The notes: generated by a model not told the origin, from the sequence alone. Numbered from the stretch's first letter, positions 55,043 through 63,790 are shown. The stretch: 64,000 bases of DNA from Bacillota bacterium (GCA_023663285.1 JAMPHT010000007.1:1-64000); one strand, 5' to 3'. Program-made: numbers and translations.

Positions 55043-55800
55043 TCGCTCTCCTCTCTTTTTCCGCATACGCTACAATACAGATAGCGAACCTCCTTCGTCC
55101 CCCCGTTTTCCCAGTCCGTCTCCTTCCTGATCCCTTCCGTCCATGTATGGGGCTGCACCCGGCCATATGCCTCGCTCCACTCTGCGCCGCACCTTATACA
55201 GGTATATTTGATACTTCCTTCCCCTGTACAGTCCGGCTGGCAGGTCACTACTCCTTCTTTTCCCGTATGTCCCAAAGGGCCCTGATATATGACATCCAGG
55301 ATCTTTCCACAATAACTGCATTTCACATTATACTCCGCCCCGTAAAAGCAATCCGGCTCCTGCTGTCCAAACGCCAGAACCGTGACCGTACTGCCACTGT
55401 CCATGGTACAGACATGAGGCGTTACTTCCTCTTGTCCCGGACTTATCTCCGATTCGCCGACCGACTCCGACCTGCTGACTGTCTCCGGCTCCTCAGCCGC
55501 TTTCGGCTCCCGAATCCTCTTAAGCCTCCGACTCATTTCCTGTCCGCTCTCATCCTGTGTCTTGACCCGAACGGCAGAAGTCTCCTCCGCACCATTTCCC
55601 TTTCCCTGCGCCTCCTGTCTTTCGGCACCGTTATATGCTTCTTTCTTTTCCAGTGCCTCATCTCCGCTGTATGCGACTTCAATTTCGTATACCTCATCCC
55701 TGCCGTATGCGCTTTCCCCGCCGTATGCTTCGCCGCAGCCTGTCATCCAAACCGCTGTCAGCATCCCGGCCGCCAATACTGCTGTAATTTGTTTTTTCAT
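55039..55800 (-). CDS. Secreted lipoprotein with cysteine knuckles in the Tad locus
   Basis: 253 residues. A signal peptide ends in a lipobox MTGC (lipidated Cys about residue 22). A disordered Glu/Arg/Ser-rich linker (40-130) leads to a C-terminal domain with four CxxC-type pairs: CSYCGK, CQPDC, CIRCGAEW and CSVCGK. The pattern resembles extracellular repeat modules with bound metal or disulfides. The start at 55800 follows GGGAGGG. It overlaps the downstream giant protein by four bases and shares its Cys-pair style, so the two probably act together at the surface. Confidence 0.8.
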   Translation of the reverse strand: MKKQITAVLAAGMLTAVWMTGCGEAYGGESAYGRDEVYEIEVAYSGDEALEKKEAYNGAERQEAQGKGNGAEETSAVRVKTQDESGQEMSRRLKRIREPKAAEEPETVSRSESVGESEISPGQEEVTPHVCTMDSGSTVTVLAFGQQEPDCFYGAEYNVKCSYCGKILDVIYQGPLGHTGKEGVVTCQPDCTGEGSIKYTCIRCGAEWSEAYGRVQPHTWTEGIRKETDWENGGTKEVRYLYCSVCGKREESE

Positions 55801-55822
55801 AAGCCCTCCCTCACAATATTCA

Positions 55823-56527
55823 TCAAAGGACCCTGACAGCCCGGAGCGTTCCGCTTGCCAGTTCAGAATAAAAAGCTTCCACATCCTCTTTATCCAGATA
55901 AATGTTGATACGCTGGGCGGAGGTCGCCCTGTCGCCGCTTACGATCCTGACGCCCGCCTGGTCAAACACCTCCTGCACATAGACATTGCTCCAGGCAAGC
56001 GCAGCCGCCCCTTCCTCCGACACGCTGTAAATATGGATCCTGTCTCCGGCCCGGAGCACTCCGCCCGCCACCTGATAAAGGTCCTCCACCTTAAAACCCG
56101 CCACCACCGGTTCCTTCATTCCCGATAGAACGTCGTCTAAAGCTTCAAACATTCCCTCTGACAAAAGCACTCCCTGTTCAATGTCAAAAACTGCTGCCAG
56201 CCCCGTCACCTGCTCCGGACTGCAAAGTGCGCTTTCCGGTATGCAGGAGCTATCCAGGGACTTCTCCTGAAAATAAATATTTAAATTTTCCGCTGTGATC
56301 ATCTGGCCCTTTGGTATTTCAGCCGCGGCAGCATACACTGTTCCTTTTTCATACTTCGTCAGCGTGCTCTTCTCCAGCTGCAGCATAACGGTGAAAACAG
56401 CCACCGCCGCAATCAGCGCTGCGGCCATACCGCCCGCTTTCCACCGGCCCGCCATCGCTTCCCGCCCCAGATCTTCTTTTTTTCTCATCTCTCTCTTTTT
56501 CATATCCCTTTTCCCATCCTTTTCCAT
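55823..56527 (-). CDS. cpaB: CpaB/RcpC-like SAF-domain pilus assembly protein
   Basis: 234-residue membrane-anchored protein. A charged N-terminus (1-30), a transmembrane helix (about 34-50), then a SAF domain (YAAAAEIPKGQMITAENLNIYF, residues 66-87) and a RcpC-type C-terminal part (AGDRIHIYSVSEEG). CpaB proteins assist Tad pilus assembly and in Gram-negatives interact with the secretin; here there is none. It follows the pseudopilin genes and precedes the lipoprotein gene within the Tad operon. Confidence 0.85.
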   Translation of the reverse strand: MEKDGKRDMKKREMRKKEDLGREAMAGRWKAGGMAAALIAAVAVFTVMLQLEKSTLTKYEKGTVYAAAAEIPKGQMITAENLNIYFQEKSLDSSCIPESALCSPEQVTGLAAVFDIEQGVLLSEGMFEALDDVLSGMKEPVVAGFKVEDLYQVAGGVLRAGDRIHIYSVSEEGAAALAWSNVYVQEVFDQAGVRIVSGDRATSAQRINIYLDKEDVEAFYSELASGTLRAVRVL

Positions 56528-56545
56528 TTCTGAATCCAGGACTTT

Positions 56546-57139
56546 TCAGCCCTGAACATTATTTTCACATCTGACCACATCCACCAGCTTTCCTTTTCTG
56601 GCTGTCACCTCGATTCCCAACACCCCCTTGATCTGATAGGATATTTCACTGTATATTCCGGTGTTTTCCACCTTGCATCCGTTGGGCGCTCTCTCCTGTC
56701 CCAGGGTTCCGTACCGGCGGACTTCTGCTCCATTTCCGTCAAAGCTGCACACCTCCACCTGACTGCCGTCCACATTGTACACCGTGAAATTTTCAATGTG
56801 GACCGGACCGGAGATCAGCCCCTTATTTTCACATTCCCACAGATCGTTCAGGCTTAGATTTGCTCTGAGTGCCTCTTTGTACCAGTCATATGCCTCACTG
56901 GGATCGCTGATCTGCAGCTTGTGGGAAATACCGTACTCTTCCACATCTATCACCGCCGCGGCCAGATTGGACGCGGCAAGGGCATCCTCCATATACTGAG
57001 AGGACGCGCGGAATATCTCCATCTGCAAAAGAGCGCAGAGCAGGACCCCTGAGAACAGCATGAACCACAGCCCCAGCGCCCAGCCGATCTGACCGCTTTC
57101 AGTACTTTGCAGTAGACACCCTTTTTTCTTCAAACCCAT
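56546..57139 (-). CDS. Tad pseudopilin-like membrane protein
   Basis: 197 residues. A hydrophobic segment at about 18-40 (IGWALGLWFMLFSGVLLCALLQME), with TESGQ just before it, resembles the TadE/TadG-type prepilin N-terminus with a Glu near the hydrophobic start. The remaining 150 residues form an extracellular domain ending KGVLGIEVTARKGKLVDVVRCEN. It overlaps the preceding small gene by 41 bases. The most probable role is a minor pilin or TadE-like component. Confidence 0.7.
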   Translation of the reverse strand: MGLKKKGCLLQSTESGQIGWALGLWFMLFSGVLLCALLQMEIFRASSQYMEDALAASNLAAAVIDVEEYGISHKLQISDPSEAYDWYKEALRANLSLNDLWECENKGLISGPVHIENFTVYNVDGSQVEVCSFDGNGAEVRRYGTLGQERAPNGCKVENTGIYSEISYQIKGVLGIEVTARKGKLVDVVRCENNVQG

Positions 57140-57455
57140 AAGCTCCCCTCAGCTTTCCCTTTATTTTGAGCACGATCTCTTCCCCGTAGCCCACCCTTTC
57201 AAGGGTGGTGCCCTCCAGACTTATCTCCGATGCTCCCGCCGCCTCAAGCTCCCTGCCAAGAAGCCGTTTGTCACTCTCCGTCAGCATCCCTACCGTCTCC
57301 ATCCTCAGAATATACTTCCTGGCGATCTGGTTGATCTCGGTCTTTTCATCCACCAGGCGCACACTGTCCATATATGACACCAACAGCAGCGTCATCAGAA
57401 GCATACAGATGCACGCCGCCATCAAATCACCTATGCTGCCCCGTTCCTTTTTCAT
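57099..57455 (-). CDS. DUF4320-like Tad pseudopilin
   Basis: 118 residues. A short basic N-terminus (MKKERGS), then a hydrophobic helix with Cys and Met (DLMAACICMLLMTLLLVSYMD, about residues 9-29), and a charged helical tail with EINQIARKYILRMETVG. This pattern, including the helical stretch ending in a beta region (VLKIKGKLRG), is typical of the DUF4320 pilin-like proteins in Clostridial Tad loci. The start overlaps the stop of the upstream pilin-like gene as ATGA. Confidence 0.72.
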   Translation of the reverse strand: MKKERGSIGDLMAACICMLLMTLLLVSYMDSVRLVDEKTEINQIARKYILRMETVGMLTESDKRLLGRELEAAGASEISLEGTTLERVGYGEEIVLKIKGKLRGAYGFEEKRVSTAKY

Positions 57456-57679
57456 GCGCTCACTCCCGTCAGTATCTGCTGCGCCTTGACCGTCATGGCA
57501 TCCACCAGGGTCTTGATAAACGCAGTCAGACTGTCCTTCATCACCACACACAGCAGAAGAGCTATGATACACAGTCCCACCGTCACCAGTATGCCGTCTA
57601 TTCCCGGCTCCTTTTTCATCGCCTGCCTTTTTATAAAAACCGCCGCCTGTTTCATTCTGTATTTTATTTGCTCTATCAT
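57452..57679 (-). CDS. Flp-like small membrane protein (candidate major pilin)
   Basis: 75 residues. The N-terminal half is charged and helical (MIEQIKYRMKQAAVFIKRQAM), followed by KKEPGIDGILVTVGLCIIALLLCVVMKD, one hydrophobic helix, and a C-terminal tail. Size and location, between tadC and the pseudopilins, suggest the Flp pilin, though the canonical G/XXXXEY cleavage motif is not clear (the Glu lies before the hydrophobic helix as KEPG). The start follows AAGGAGG at six-base spacing. Alternative: a structural Tad accessory protein. Confidence 0.65.
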   Translation of the reverse strand: MIEQIKYRMKQAAVFIKRQAMKKEPGIDGILVTVGLCIIALLLCVVMKDSLTAFIKTLVDAMTVKAQQILTGVSA

Positions 57680-57702
57680 TGTTTTTCCTCCTTTTCCCGA
57701 CA

Positions 57703-58542
57703 TTAAAATATTGACGCAGCGCCGAACATATAGCTTACGCACAAATACAGCGCAATGCCCAATACCACCGTCAGCACCCCCAGCTGGCAGAAAGTCAGCT
57801 TCCTGTCCAGCGCCGCTTTTTTTCGTTCCAGTACCGCCGCCTCCATGTCTTTCACCTGTTCCCCGATATCCCGGATCAGTTCCACCGCCTGCCCTGATTC
57901 CAGAGCCTGCAGGATAATGATACAGAGGGAATCGATATAGGTATTGCTGAATTTTCCCTGGAACCGTTCCAGGGAATCATGTACATCCGCTTTCATGACA
58001 ATATCCCCCGCCAGCTCCAGCAGGGCCTGCCTGAGACGCTTTTCCTGCACATTTCCATAGCACTCCGCCAGCGCGTCGGTCACATAGACTCCCGCTCTGA
58101 TCTGTATCTCCAGGGCATGGTAGACCAGCTTCAGCTCAGGCAGCAGCTTCTCATTGTCCTTTTTATTCAGATACTGCAGCAGCCACACGGGCAGAAACGC
58201 CAGCAGGAAAAATGCCGCCGCCCCATATCCTGCTCCCAGGGGGGCGCACGCCAGGATGCCTGCCAGTCCCAATACCATGCAGCAGGCCAAAAAGCGCACC
58301 GGCTCCACCCACTTTCCGTAATGGCAGGAAGCGCCGTTTTTAAGCAGCCACCTCATTCCTCTCTGATAACTGCTGCTGGACTTGCTTTTTTCCCGCAGAA
58401 GCCCTGTGATCTCATAATATGCCTTCAACAGCCTTTTTTGCTGCCGTCCGCTTTTTTCCAGCATCCTTAAGCTCCAAAACACCTCTGCTGCCGTCAGCGC
58501 CGAGACAATGTTTATGACGATTTTGATTTGTACCTGTTCCAT
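57703..58542 (-). CDS. tadC: Tad secretion protein, TadC-like (type II secretion F)
   Basis: 279-residue inner-membrane platform protein. Hydrophobic segments at about 85-125 and near the C-terminus (LTVVLGIALYLCVSYMFGA) flank a cytoplasmic T2SSF domain (LVYHALEIQIRAGVYVTDALAECYGNVQEKRLRQALLELAGDI to ESGQAVELIRDIGEQV), which has the family's GxxxxxAL pattern. It lies 13 bases downstream of tadB, in the usual Tad order. Confidence 0.87.
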   Translation of the reverse strand: MEQVQIKIVINIVSALTAAEVFWSLRMLEKSGRQQKRLLKAYYEITGLLREKSKSSSSYQRGMRWLLKNGASCHYGKWVEPVRFLACCMVLGLAGILACAPLGAGYGAAAFFLLAFLPVWLLQYLNKKDNEKLLPELKLVYHALEIQIRAGVYVTDALAECYGNVQEKRLRQALLELAGDIVMKADVHDSLERFQGKFSNTYIDSLCIIILQALESGQAVELIRDIGEQVKDMEAAVLERKKAALDRKLTFCQLGVLTVVLGIALYLCVSYMFGAASIF

Positions 58543-58555
58543 ATCTCCCTCCGCT

Positions 58556-59392
58556 CTAAATTCTCCATCCGCTTTCGGTAAAGCTCCCTACAATGAGCAA
58601 TACGATAACCGACATTCCGGCCAGCAGCGCCAGGTTGATCGCACCCTCCCGCAGCATACCTCTCCGTTCCTGCGCCACCTTGAGATATTCCCGAAGGCTC
58701 CTCCTGCTGCTGTTTACCAAAACGGAAAAATCCGCACAGTACCGGACACTGACCTCCATATTCCGGGCCAATTCTTTGAATTTCGGGTGTTCTATCCGCT
58801 CCGCCATGGCAAGCAGGGCCATTCCCACATCTCCCGTAGTAGCCGCTTCATAGCAGCAGACATCCAGAGCGCTTTTCACCGGCTCCTCCATATATCTGCT
58901 GATCTGTCCGAATATTCCGGTGATCTCCCCTGAGGTTATGCTGTAATTGCCCAGAAAGTCCAGCAGCTTTGTAAGATTGTCCTCGGTGCGCCGCAGATTC
59001 ATCTTTCTGAGCCGCCACAGGAACAGACGCTCCGCTGCCGCGCAGCCCATGAGCGTTACCGCCGCCCATCCAATGCCTCCCAGGGCAGACGCCGCTGTAA
59101 ACAGCAGGGCCGCCGCTCCGATATGGCTAAGCAGCCACCACTCCGCCGTGATTCCGGGAAACCGGTTCTTTATGCCGCAATATTGCAGCCTCTGCTCCAG
59201 GGAATACCAGCGGGAGTGCTTCTCCTGCATACTAAGCAGCTTCTGCCTGTCCGCCAGACTCCGCTGCCTGGAGGCAGCATTCATTCCACTGCGGGTCTTT
59301 TTCAGCGTATCCGCAATATATTTCAGCGTTCCCATTTCCTGAAACAGCAGGAAAAATCCTGTAAACAGCAATATCAGTATCAATGGTCTCAA
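58556..59392 (-). CDS. tadB: Tad secretion protein, TadB-like (type II secretion F)
   Basis: 278-residue inner-membrane platform protein. A membrane helix at the N-terminus (PLILILLFTGFFLLFQEMG), two around 92-120, and one at the C-terminus (LALLAGMSVIVLLIVGSF) enclose a cytoplasmic domain with LLDFLGNYSITSGEITGIFGQISRYMEEP and the LxxxxERIEHPKFKELARNMEVSV pattern. It overlaps the end of tadA by four bases and pairs with TadC as the pilus platform. Confidence 0.87.
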   Translation of the reverse strand: MRPLILILLFTGFFLLFQEMGTLKYIADTLKKTRSGMNAASRQRSLADRQKLLSMQEKHSRWYSLEQRLQYCGIKNRFPGITAEWWLLSHIGAAALLFTAASALGGIGWAAVTLMGCAAAERLFLWRLRKMNLRRTEDNLTKLLDFLGNYSITSGEITGIFGQISRYMEEPVKSALDVCCYEAATTGDVGMALLAMAERIEHPKFKELARNMEVSVRYCADFSVLVNSSRRSLREYLKVAQERRGMLREGAINLALLAGMSVIVLLIVGSFTESGWRI

Positions 59393-60507
59393 TCCTCGTT
59401 CCCTCCTAAGATCTTCCGGTAGGACAAGCTTCTGCTTTCCTCATCCCACCCTTTGCACTCGTATATTTCCTTTACCCGATAATGCTCCATAAACACCACC
59501 GTTTTGAAGCAATCCAGCATCCTCATCAGCTCATCTCTGGAATATCTGCTTTTCCCCAGACAGTAATCCACCAGCTTAGCGGTTGCCTTATCCGCAGACG
59601 GCGCATGAATGGTGGCGGCGCACAGCTGTCCCGTGTAAGCCGCGTTCAGCAGATAGACCGCCTCCGTGCCCTTGACCTCGCCGATGATAAAAAAATCCAC
59701 ATCCATAGTGAGCCCCGCTATGCTGATATGCTCCAGATCATAGCTGACCTGCTGCTCCCCCGTCCCCGGCAGGGAATGAAGAAACATCATATCGGGGTGA
59801 AACATGGTGGTCAGTTCATCCGCCTGCTGGGCCACCAGAACCGCGCAGTCGTCGGGCAGCGTCTCCTTCAGCGCATTCAGAAGCGTGGTCTTTCCTGAAG
59901 AATTGCCGCCGCAGATCAGCGTAGAGCCTTCCCTGAAGCGGCAGATCAAAAGCTCCGCCGTCTCCCGGTCAAGCATACCCTGTTCTATTAAGTCTTTTAT
60001 CTGTGGAAAAACCTTTGGAATCTTTCTGATACAGAGATAGGGTTCGTCATAGGTGTTCACCAGCGGCATGGAAACCGTGAACCTGAGAATAAAATCCGGA
60101 TGGCTCTCATTATCGGTAAAACGTTGAATTGCATTCAGATTGGAAATATTGACCTGGTTTCTTGTGGCAATGTAATCAATAAACTGCCTGTATTCCTTAG
60201 GCGAGGCAAATGCGGCGTTTGCCGTCATCCGCTGCCCTTTCTTTTTTACCCGGATATTGTCATGGCTCACCACCCGAATGTCGGACACTGTTTTGTCGTC
60301 TATCAGTCCCGACAGCCTGGAATACCCAAAGATGTATTGCTCAAACTCCGCCAGAAGAGCGGCATCCTCATCGGCCGACCTGTGATAATATTCCGCAATA
60401 CAGGACGATGCCTCCTCCAGAAACGCCTCCTTTGACACCAGGCCCTTCTTCATTTGCATCAGAGACTGCTGCTTTCTGGTGGTATACTCCTCCACCAGCT
60501 TCTGCAA
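59389..60507 (-). CDS. tadA: Tad pilus assembly ATPase (CpaF/TadA); start uncertain
   Basis: Cytoplasmic secretion ATPase that powers Tad pilus assembly. Walker A is CGGNSSGKTTLL (about residues 195-206), Walker B/aspartate box DVDFFIIGEVKGTEA, and an arginine-rich N-terminal part fits the CpaF family. The coordinates given start at a TTG (60507), but the frame stays open upstream to a TGA at 60546-60544. A strong ribosome binding site (GGGAGGG) and an ATG lie at 60547-60545, in a frame shifted by one base: ATGAAAGATC would read M-K-I-K-T-E-Y-D-P if one A were removed. So the true N-terminus probably begins there, with an indel or sequencing error. Confidence 0.85.
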   Translation of the reverse strand: MQKLVEEYTTRKQQSLMQMKKGLVSKEAFLEEASSCIAEYYHRSADEDAALLAEFEQYIFGYSRLSGLIDDKTVSDIRVVSHDNIRVKKKGQRMTANAAFASPKEYRQFIDYIATRNQVNISNLNAIQRFTDNESHPDFILRFTVSMPLVNTYDEPYLCIRKIPKVFPQIKDLIEQGMLDRETAELLICRFREGSTLICGGNSSGKTTLLNALKETLPDDCAVLVAQQADELTTMFHPDMMFLHSLPGTGEQQVSYDLEHISIAGLTMDVDFFIIGEVKGTEAVYLLNAAYTGQLCAATIHAPSADKATAKLVDYCLGKSRYSRDELMRMLDCFKTVVFMEHYRVKEIYECKGWDEESRSLSYRKILGGNED

Positions 60508-60687
60508 AGAGATCTCTGACGGGTCATATTCAGTTTTGATCTTTCATCCCTCCCGTTCTCTGCGGCAAAGAATACCGTGCACTGTAGCCTCCTGCCTGAA
60601 TACTTGATCTGTGACTTTGGCTGAAACAGCCTGAAAATGAAATAGTTAAAAACCAGATACCTGACCGGATCCTGTCGGGTGTTTTAA

Positions 60688-60716
60688 AATATACATCATT
60701 GAAAATATAATGTCAA
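60688..60716 (-). promoter_or_regulatory. Consensus promoter for the Tad operon
   Basis: TTGACA (60711-60716), 17 bases, TATATT (60688-60693). The leader to tadA is about 135 bases and includes two hairpins (about 60659-60681 and GGCTG/CAGCC near 60620-60632). I did not find a cyclic di-GMP riboswitch consensus in it. Confidence 0.75.
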
Positions 60717-60756
60717 TAGCTGATATCAAATTTTTTTATTTTTGGAAATTTCAGGC

Positions 60757-60785
60757 TTGTGATTTGCATACGAAGATGCTATACT
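60757..60785 (+). promoter_or_regulatory. Promoter for the 36-residue peptide gene
   Basis: TTGTGA (60757-60762), 17 bases, TATACT (60780-60785), divergent from the Tad promoter. Confidence 0.6.
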
Positions 60786-60820
60786 TAAGGCATCAAGTAC
60801 TACAGAAAAGAGGTAGGGAT

Positions 60821-60931
60821 ATGTTTATAATATTGGCAGGCGGACTTCTTGTAGTTATATTTGCCGTGATAGTAGCGGTGGTTTCTTCCGTATCCGCAGC
60901 AGTGGCTGCAGAGACCGATTCGGAGGATTGA
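60821..60931 (+). CDS. 36-residue membrane peptide
   Basis: A very small gene with its own promoter, ribosome binding site (AGAGGTAGGG, seven bases before ATG) and an intrinsic terminator downstream. The peptide reads as a hydrophobic helix (about residues 2-24, ending before SAAVAAETDSED) with an acidic C-terminus. No family is recognised. The longer frame that begins at 60710 lacks a start signal. Possibilities are a small membrane regulator, a signal peptide or a toxin-like peptide; no antitoxin is visible. Confidence 0.55.
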   Translation: MFIILAGGLLVVIFAVIVAVVSSVSAAVAAETDSED

Positions 60932-60987
60932 CGGAAATATCCGGCTCTGCTGCAGGCATCAATGCAGCTTTCTGACAAATATGTATA

Positions 60988-61018
60988 AAGGGGAATGGCT
61001 TGCGCCATTCCCTTTTTT
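60988..61018. terminator. Intrinsic terminator between convergent genes
   Basis: GGGAATGGC and GCCATTCCC form a 9-bp stem with a four-base loop, followed by six T on the plus strand; the minus strand also has a CTTTA tail. It likely ends both the peptide gene and the serine hydrolase gene. Confidence 0.85.
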
Positions 61019-61041
61019 CATGACACCGGAATTATTCCAAT

Positions 61042-62208
61042 TTACTCCAGCGCCCCGTAAGTCACCATGCGCAGCTTTCTCACCAAAGGCGTGGTGCCCG
61101 CGCCGCAGAGCTGGATAAAATACAGAAAAACCAGATCCTCTTTTCTGTCCATGGTCACATAATTTCCTGTCCAGCCATCCCAGCCGAATTCTCCAAGGGA
61201 CGCGTTGCTCCCCGCAGCCCCGGCGTCCGTCAGCACCCGCATGAGGCAGCCGTAGCCATAGCCCCGCAGACTGTCCCAATCCAGACAGGCCGCCTGCTGC
61301 TTTGTCAAATGATTCCCGGCCATGAAATCCACAGTCTTTCTTCCCAGAATACGCTTCCCGTTGTATGTGCCACCCTGTACCAGCATGGAGGCAAAATGAG
61401 CATAATCATCCAAGGTGGATACCAGCCCGGCTCCGCCGGATTCAAAAGCCACATCTTCTCCGTAATACTCTCCCAGATGGGCTCCCTTGTGGGGAACCAG
61501 TCCTGCCTCTGTCTGCTCGTAAGCCTGGGCAAAACGCGCCCGCTTCCCCTCCGGCACAAAAAAGCCTGTGTCCCGCATATCCAGCGGCTCAAAGATCTCC
61601 CCCCGCAGAAACTCGCCGAAGGCTTTACCGGATACCGCCTCCACCACGCCTCCCAGCACATCGGCGGAAAAGCCGTACATCCACCGTTCACCCGGCTGGA
61701 ACACCAGAGGAACTGAAGCGATTTCACGCATATAGCCCTGGGTGTCCACCCTCTCTCCTCTTTCCCTTGCGGCCACCAGCCTTTCCACCACAGCGCCCAT
61801 GCGTCTGCCGGACTCCGTAGCCTCGTCCGGATAGGTGACGCCGGAGGTCATATTCAAAAGGTCGTATATCGTGACCTCCCGCTTGACCGGAATCTCTCCC
61901 CTGCCATCCTCCCATACCTTCTGACCTTCAAAACAGGGCAGGTACTTTGAGACAGGATCCCACAGGTCTATCTCCCCCCGCTCCGCCAGGATCATGACTG
62001 CGGCGGCTGTGACAGGCTTGGACATAGAATAGAGGCGTACGATGGTATCCCGTTTCATAGGGTATCCCCGCTCCTCATCGGCAGCTCCGAAGGTGTTGCA
62101 GTAGATCTCCCTGCCTCTGTGCAGCACAAGGGCTCCCGCCCCCTTCACTCTGCCGCTCTCCACTTCCCGGCTTATCAGTCTGTCCATGGTTTCTTTATAC
62201 TGGTACAT
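61042..62208 (-). CDS. Serine hydrolase, class C beta-lactamase/esterase family
   Basis: 388-residue enzyme of the beta-lactamase-like serine hydrolase family (DUF1343/EstB type). The SxxK motif is YSMSKPVTAA (Ser61, Lys64). The second motif is near WMYGFSADVLGGVVE (about residue 170), where YGFS replaces the usual YxN. WDGWTGNYV is typical of EstB-like esterases rather than true beta-lactamases. No signal peptide is evident, so it is probably cytosolic. It lies 14 bases downstream of the arabinofuranosidase gene, so a role in removing ester groups from the same plant polysaccharide is possible. Confidence 0.85.
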   Translation of the reverse strand: MYQYKETMDRLISREVESGRVKGAGALVLHRGREIYCNTFGAADEERGYPMKRDTIVRLYSMSKPVTAAAVMILAERGEIDLWDPVSKYLPCFEGQKVWEDGRGEIPVKREVTIYDLLNMTSGVTYPDEATESGRRMGAVVERLVAARERGERVDTQGYMREIASVPLVFQPGERWMYGFSADVLGGVVEAVSGKAFGEFLRGEIFEPLDMRDTGFFVPEGKRARFAQAYEQTEAGLVPHKGAHLGEYYGEDVAFESGGAGLVSTLDDYAHFASMLVQGGTYNGKRILGRKTVDFMAGNHLTKQQAACLDWDSLRGYGYGCLMRVLTDAGAAGSNASLGEFGWDGWTGNYVTMDRKEDLVFLYFIQLCGAGTTPLVRKLRMVTYGALE

Positions 62209-62222
62209 ATATAAGCACTTCC

Positions 62223-63719
62223 TTATATCTCCACTTCCAAATGCAGCACGCTGCAGGCGGGAGCGGTAAATGTCACCTTGTTGCCGCTTACGGTAACCGC
62301 AGTAAGTTCCTCGGTATGCACCTGGTCCGGCACCTCAAAGGTGTTATGAGCCTTCATATCTCCGGTCAGGATGGAAGCCTTCACGGATCTCACAGGAGAT
62401 TCTGCAAAAAATGCCTCGATCTCCGTATTGTCCGTCAGGGAAGCATTGGTCAGGGTCACATGAAGCCTGCCGTCCCTGCCAAGAGATACGGACTCCGACA
62501 GATCGGGGATCATATACTTCTCCTCCAGCCCCACTTCCCTTGTCTCCACGGAGGACTCCACCAGCTCGCCGTCCTGATGATACTTGTACAGGTCAAAGGT
62601 ATGCCAGGTAGGGGTCTTGACCATTTTCTCGCCCTCGGTGAGGATCACCGCCTGAAGCACGTTCACCATCTGGGCAATATTTGCCATCTTCACCCGGTCG
62701 CAGTTCTTGTTGAACAGGTTCAGGTTGATACCTGCCACCAGCGCGTCCCGCATGGTGTTCTGCTGGTACAAAAAGCCGGGATTCGTGCCGGGCTCCACGT
62801 CGTACCAGGTCCCCCACTCGTCGATCATCATACCGATCTTCTTCTCCGGATCATACCTGTCCATAATGTCACCGTGTATCTGGATCAGCTTCTTCATCTT
62901 CAGGGTCGCCTTCAGAGTGCGGTACCACTGCTTTTCATCGAAGTCCAGGGCGCTTCCCTTTTTGCTCCAGTCTCCGGTGGGCAGCGTATAATAATGAAGG
63001 GACAAGCCGTTCATAAAGCCGCTGCCATGGTCAAAGACAGTCTCCAGCATCTTTTCGGTCCAGTGATAGTCGTCTGCATTGGGACCGCAGGCGATTTTAT
63101 TGATATGCTTTTGGGAATCATAATTGCGCACATAGGTCTGGTATCTGCGGTACAGATCCCCGTAATATTCCGGCCTCATATTGCCGCCGCAGCCCCAGTT
63201 CTCATTGCCCACGCCAAAATAATCCACCGTCCAGGGCTCCTCGTGGCCGTTTGCCTTCCTCAGGTCAGCCATGGGGGAAACTCCCTTGAATGTCATGTAT
63301 TCCACCCACTCGCTCATCTCCCGGACAGTACCGCTTCCCACATTGCCGTTTATGTAAGTCTTACAGCCCAGCTGCCTGCACAGCTCCATAAACTCATGGG
63401 TGCCGAAGCTGTTGTCCTCCACAACGCCGCCCCAGTGCGTGTTGATCATCTTCTTGCGCTTCTCCTTCGGTCCGATGCCGTCCATCCAGTGATACTCGTC
63501 GGCAAAGCATCCCCCCGGCCAGCGCAGAACAGGCACCCTGATTTCCTTCAGCGCCTCCACCACATCGGTGCGCATACCGTTTACATTGGGGATGTCCGAA
63601 TTTTCCCCCACAAAAAGCCCCTCGTAAATACATCTCCCCAGATGCTCGGAAAAATGTCCCTGCAGCTCCGGATTGATATGTCCCTTTTTCACATTGGGAT
63701 TCACATACAGTTTTGCCAT
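62223..63719 (-). CDS. abfA: GH51 alpha-L-arabinofuranosidase
   Basis: Intracellular enzyme that releases L-arabinose from arabinan or arabinoxylan oligosaccharides. The 498-residue protein has the GH51 N-terminus [33 protein letters not shown], the acid/base Glu in [12 protein letters not shown] (about residue 175) and the nucleophile Glu in [11 protein letters not shown] (about residue 295). No signal peptide is seen. The start follows AAGGAG. A promoter and a palindrome upstream suggest regulation, and a divergent glycoside hydrolase gene starts nearby. Confidence 0.96.
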   Translation of the reverse strand: MAKLYVNPNVKKGHINPELQGHFSEHLGRCIYEGLFVGENSDIPNVNGMRTDVVEALKEIRVPVLRWPGGCFADEYHWMDGIGPKEKRKKMINTHWGGVVEDNSFGTHEFMELCRQLGCKTYINGNVGSGTVREMSEWVEYMTFKGVSPMADLRKANGHEEPWTVDYFGVGNENWGCGGNMRPEYYGDLYRRYQTYVRNYDSQKHINKIACGPNADDYHWTEKMLETVFDHGSGFMNGLSLHYYTLPTGDWSKKGSALDFDEKQWYRTLKATLKMKKLIQIHGDIMDRYDPEKKIGMMIDEWGTWYDVEPGTNPGFLYQQNTMRDALVAGINLNLFNKNCDRVKMANIAQMVNVLQAVILTEGEKMVKTPTWHTFDLYKYHQDGELVESSVETREVGLEEKYMIPDLSESVSLGRDGRLHVTLTNASLTDNTEIEAFFAESPVRSVKASILTGDMKAHNTFEVPDQVHTEELTAVTVSGNKVTFTAPACSVLHLEVEI

Positions 63720-63745
63720 TTTCTTTACTCCTTCTCTTCTATTTT

Positions 63746-63765
63746 ATTTCACTTTTTAGTGAAAT
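63746..63765. promoter_or_regulatory. Inverted repeat in the divergent promoter region (candidate operator)
   Basis: ATTTCACT and AGTGAAAT, perfect 8-bp arms around four T residues, lie between the arabinofuranosidase promoter and its start codon, 27 bases upstream of that start. A repressor bound here could block transcription; alternatively it is a hairpin in the leader. Confidence 0.5.
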
Positions 63766-63790
63766 ATTAAACTTTTTACTTTACACATCC

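Noticed and set aside
60548-60690. Possible cyclic di-GMP riboswitch in the Tad leader
   Set aside because: The region has hairpins, but the conserved class I or class II riboswitch sequence elements were not found, so only a structured leader is reported.
62241-63770. Long plus-strand open frame (509 residues) opposite the arabinofuranosidase
   Set aside because: It is the mirror of a well-supported GH51 gene on the minus strand, with no ribosome binding site, biased residue content and no family motif.
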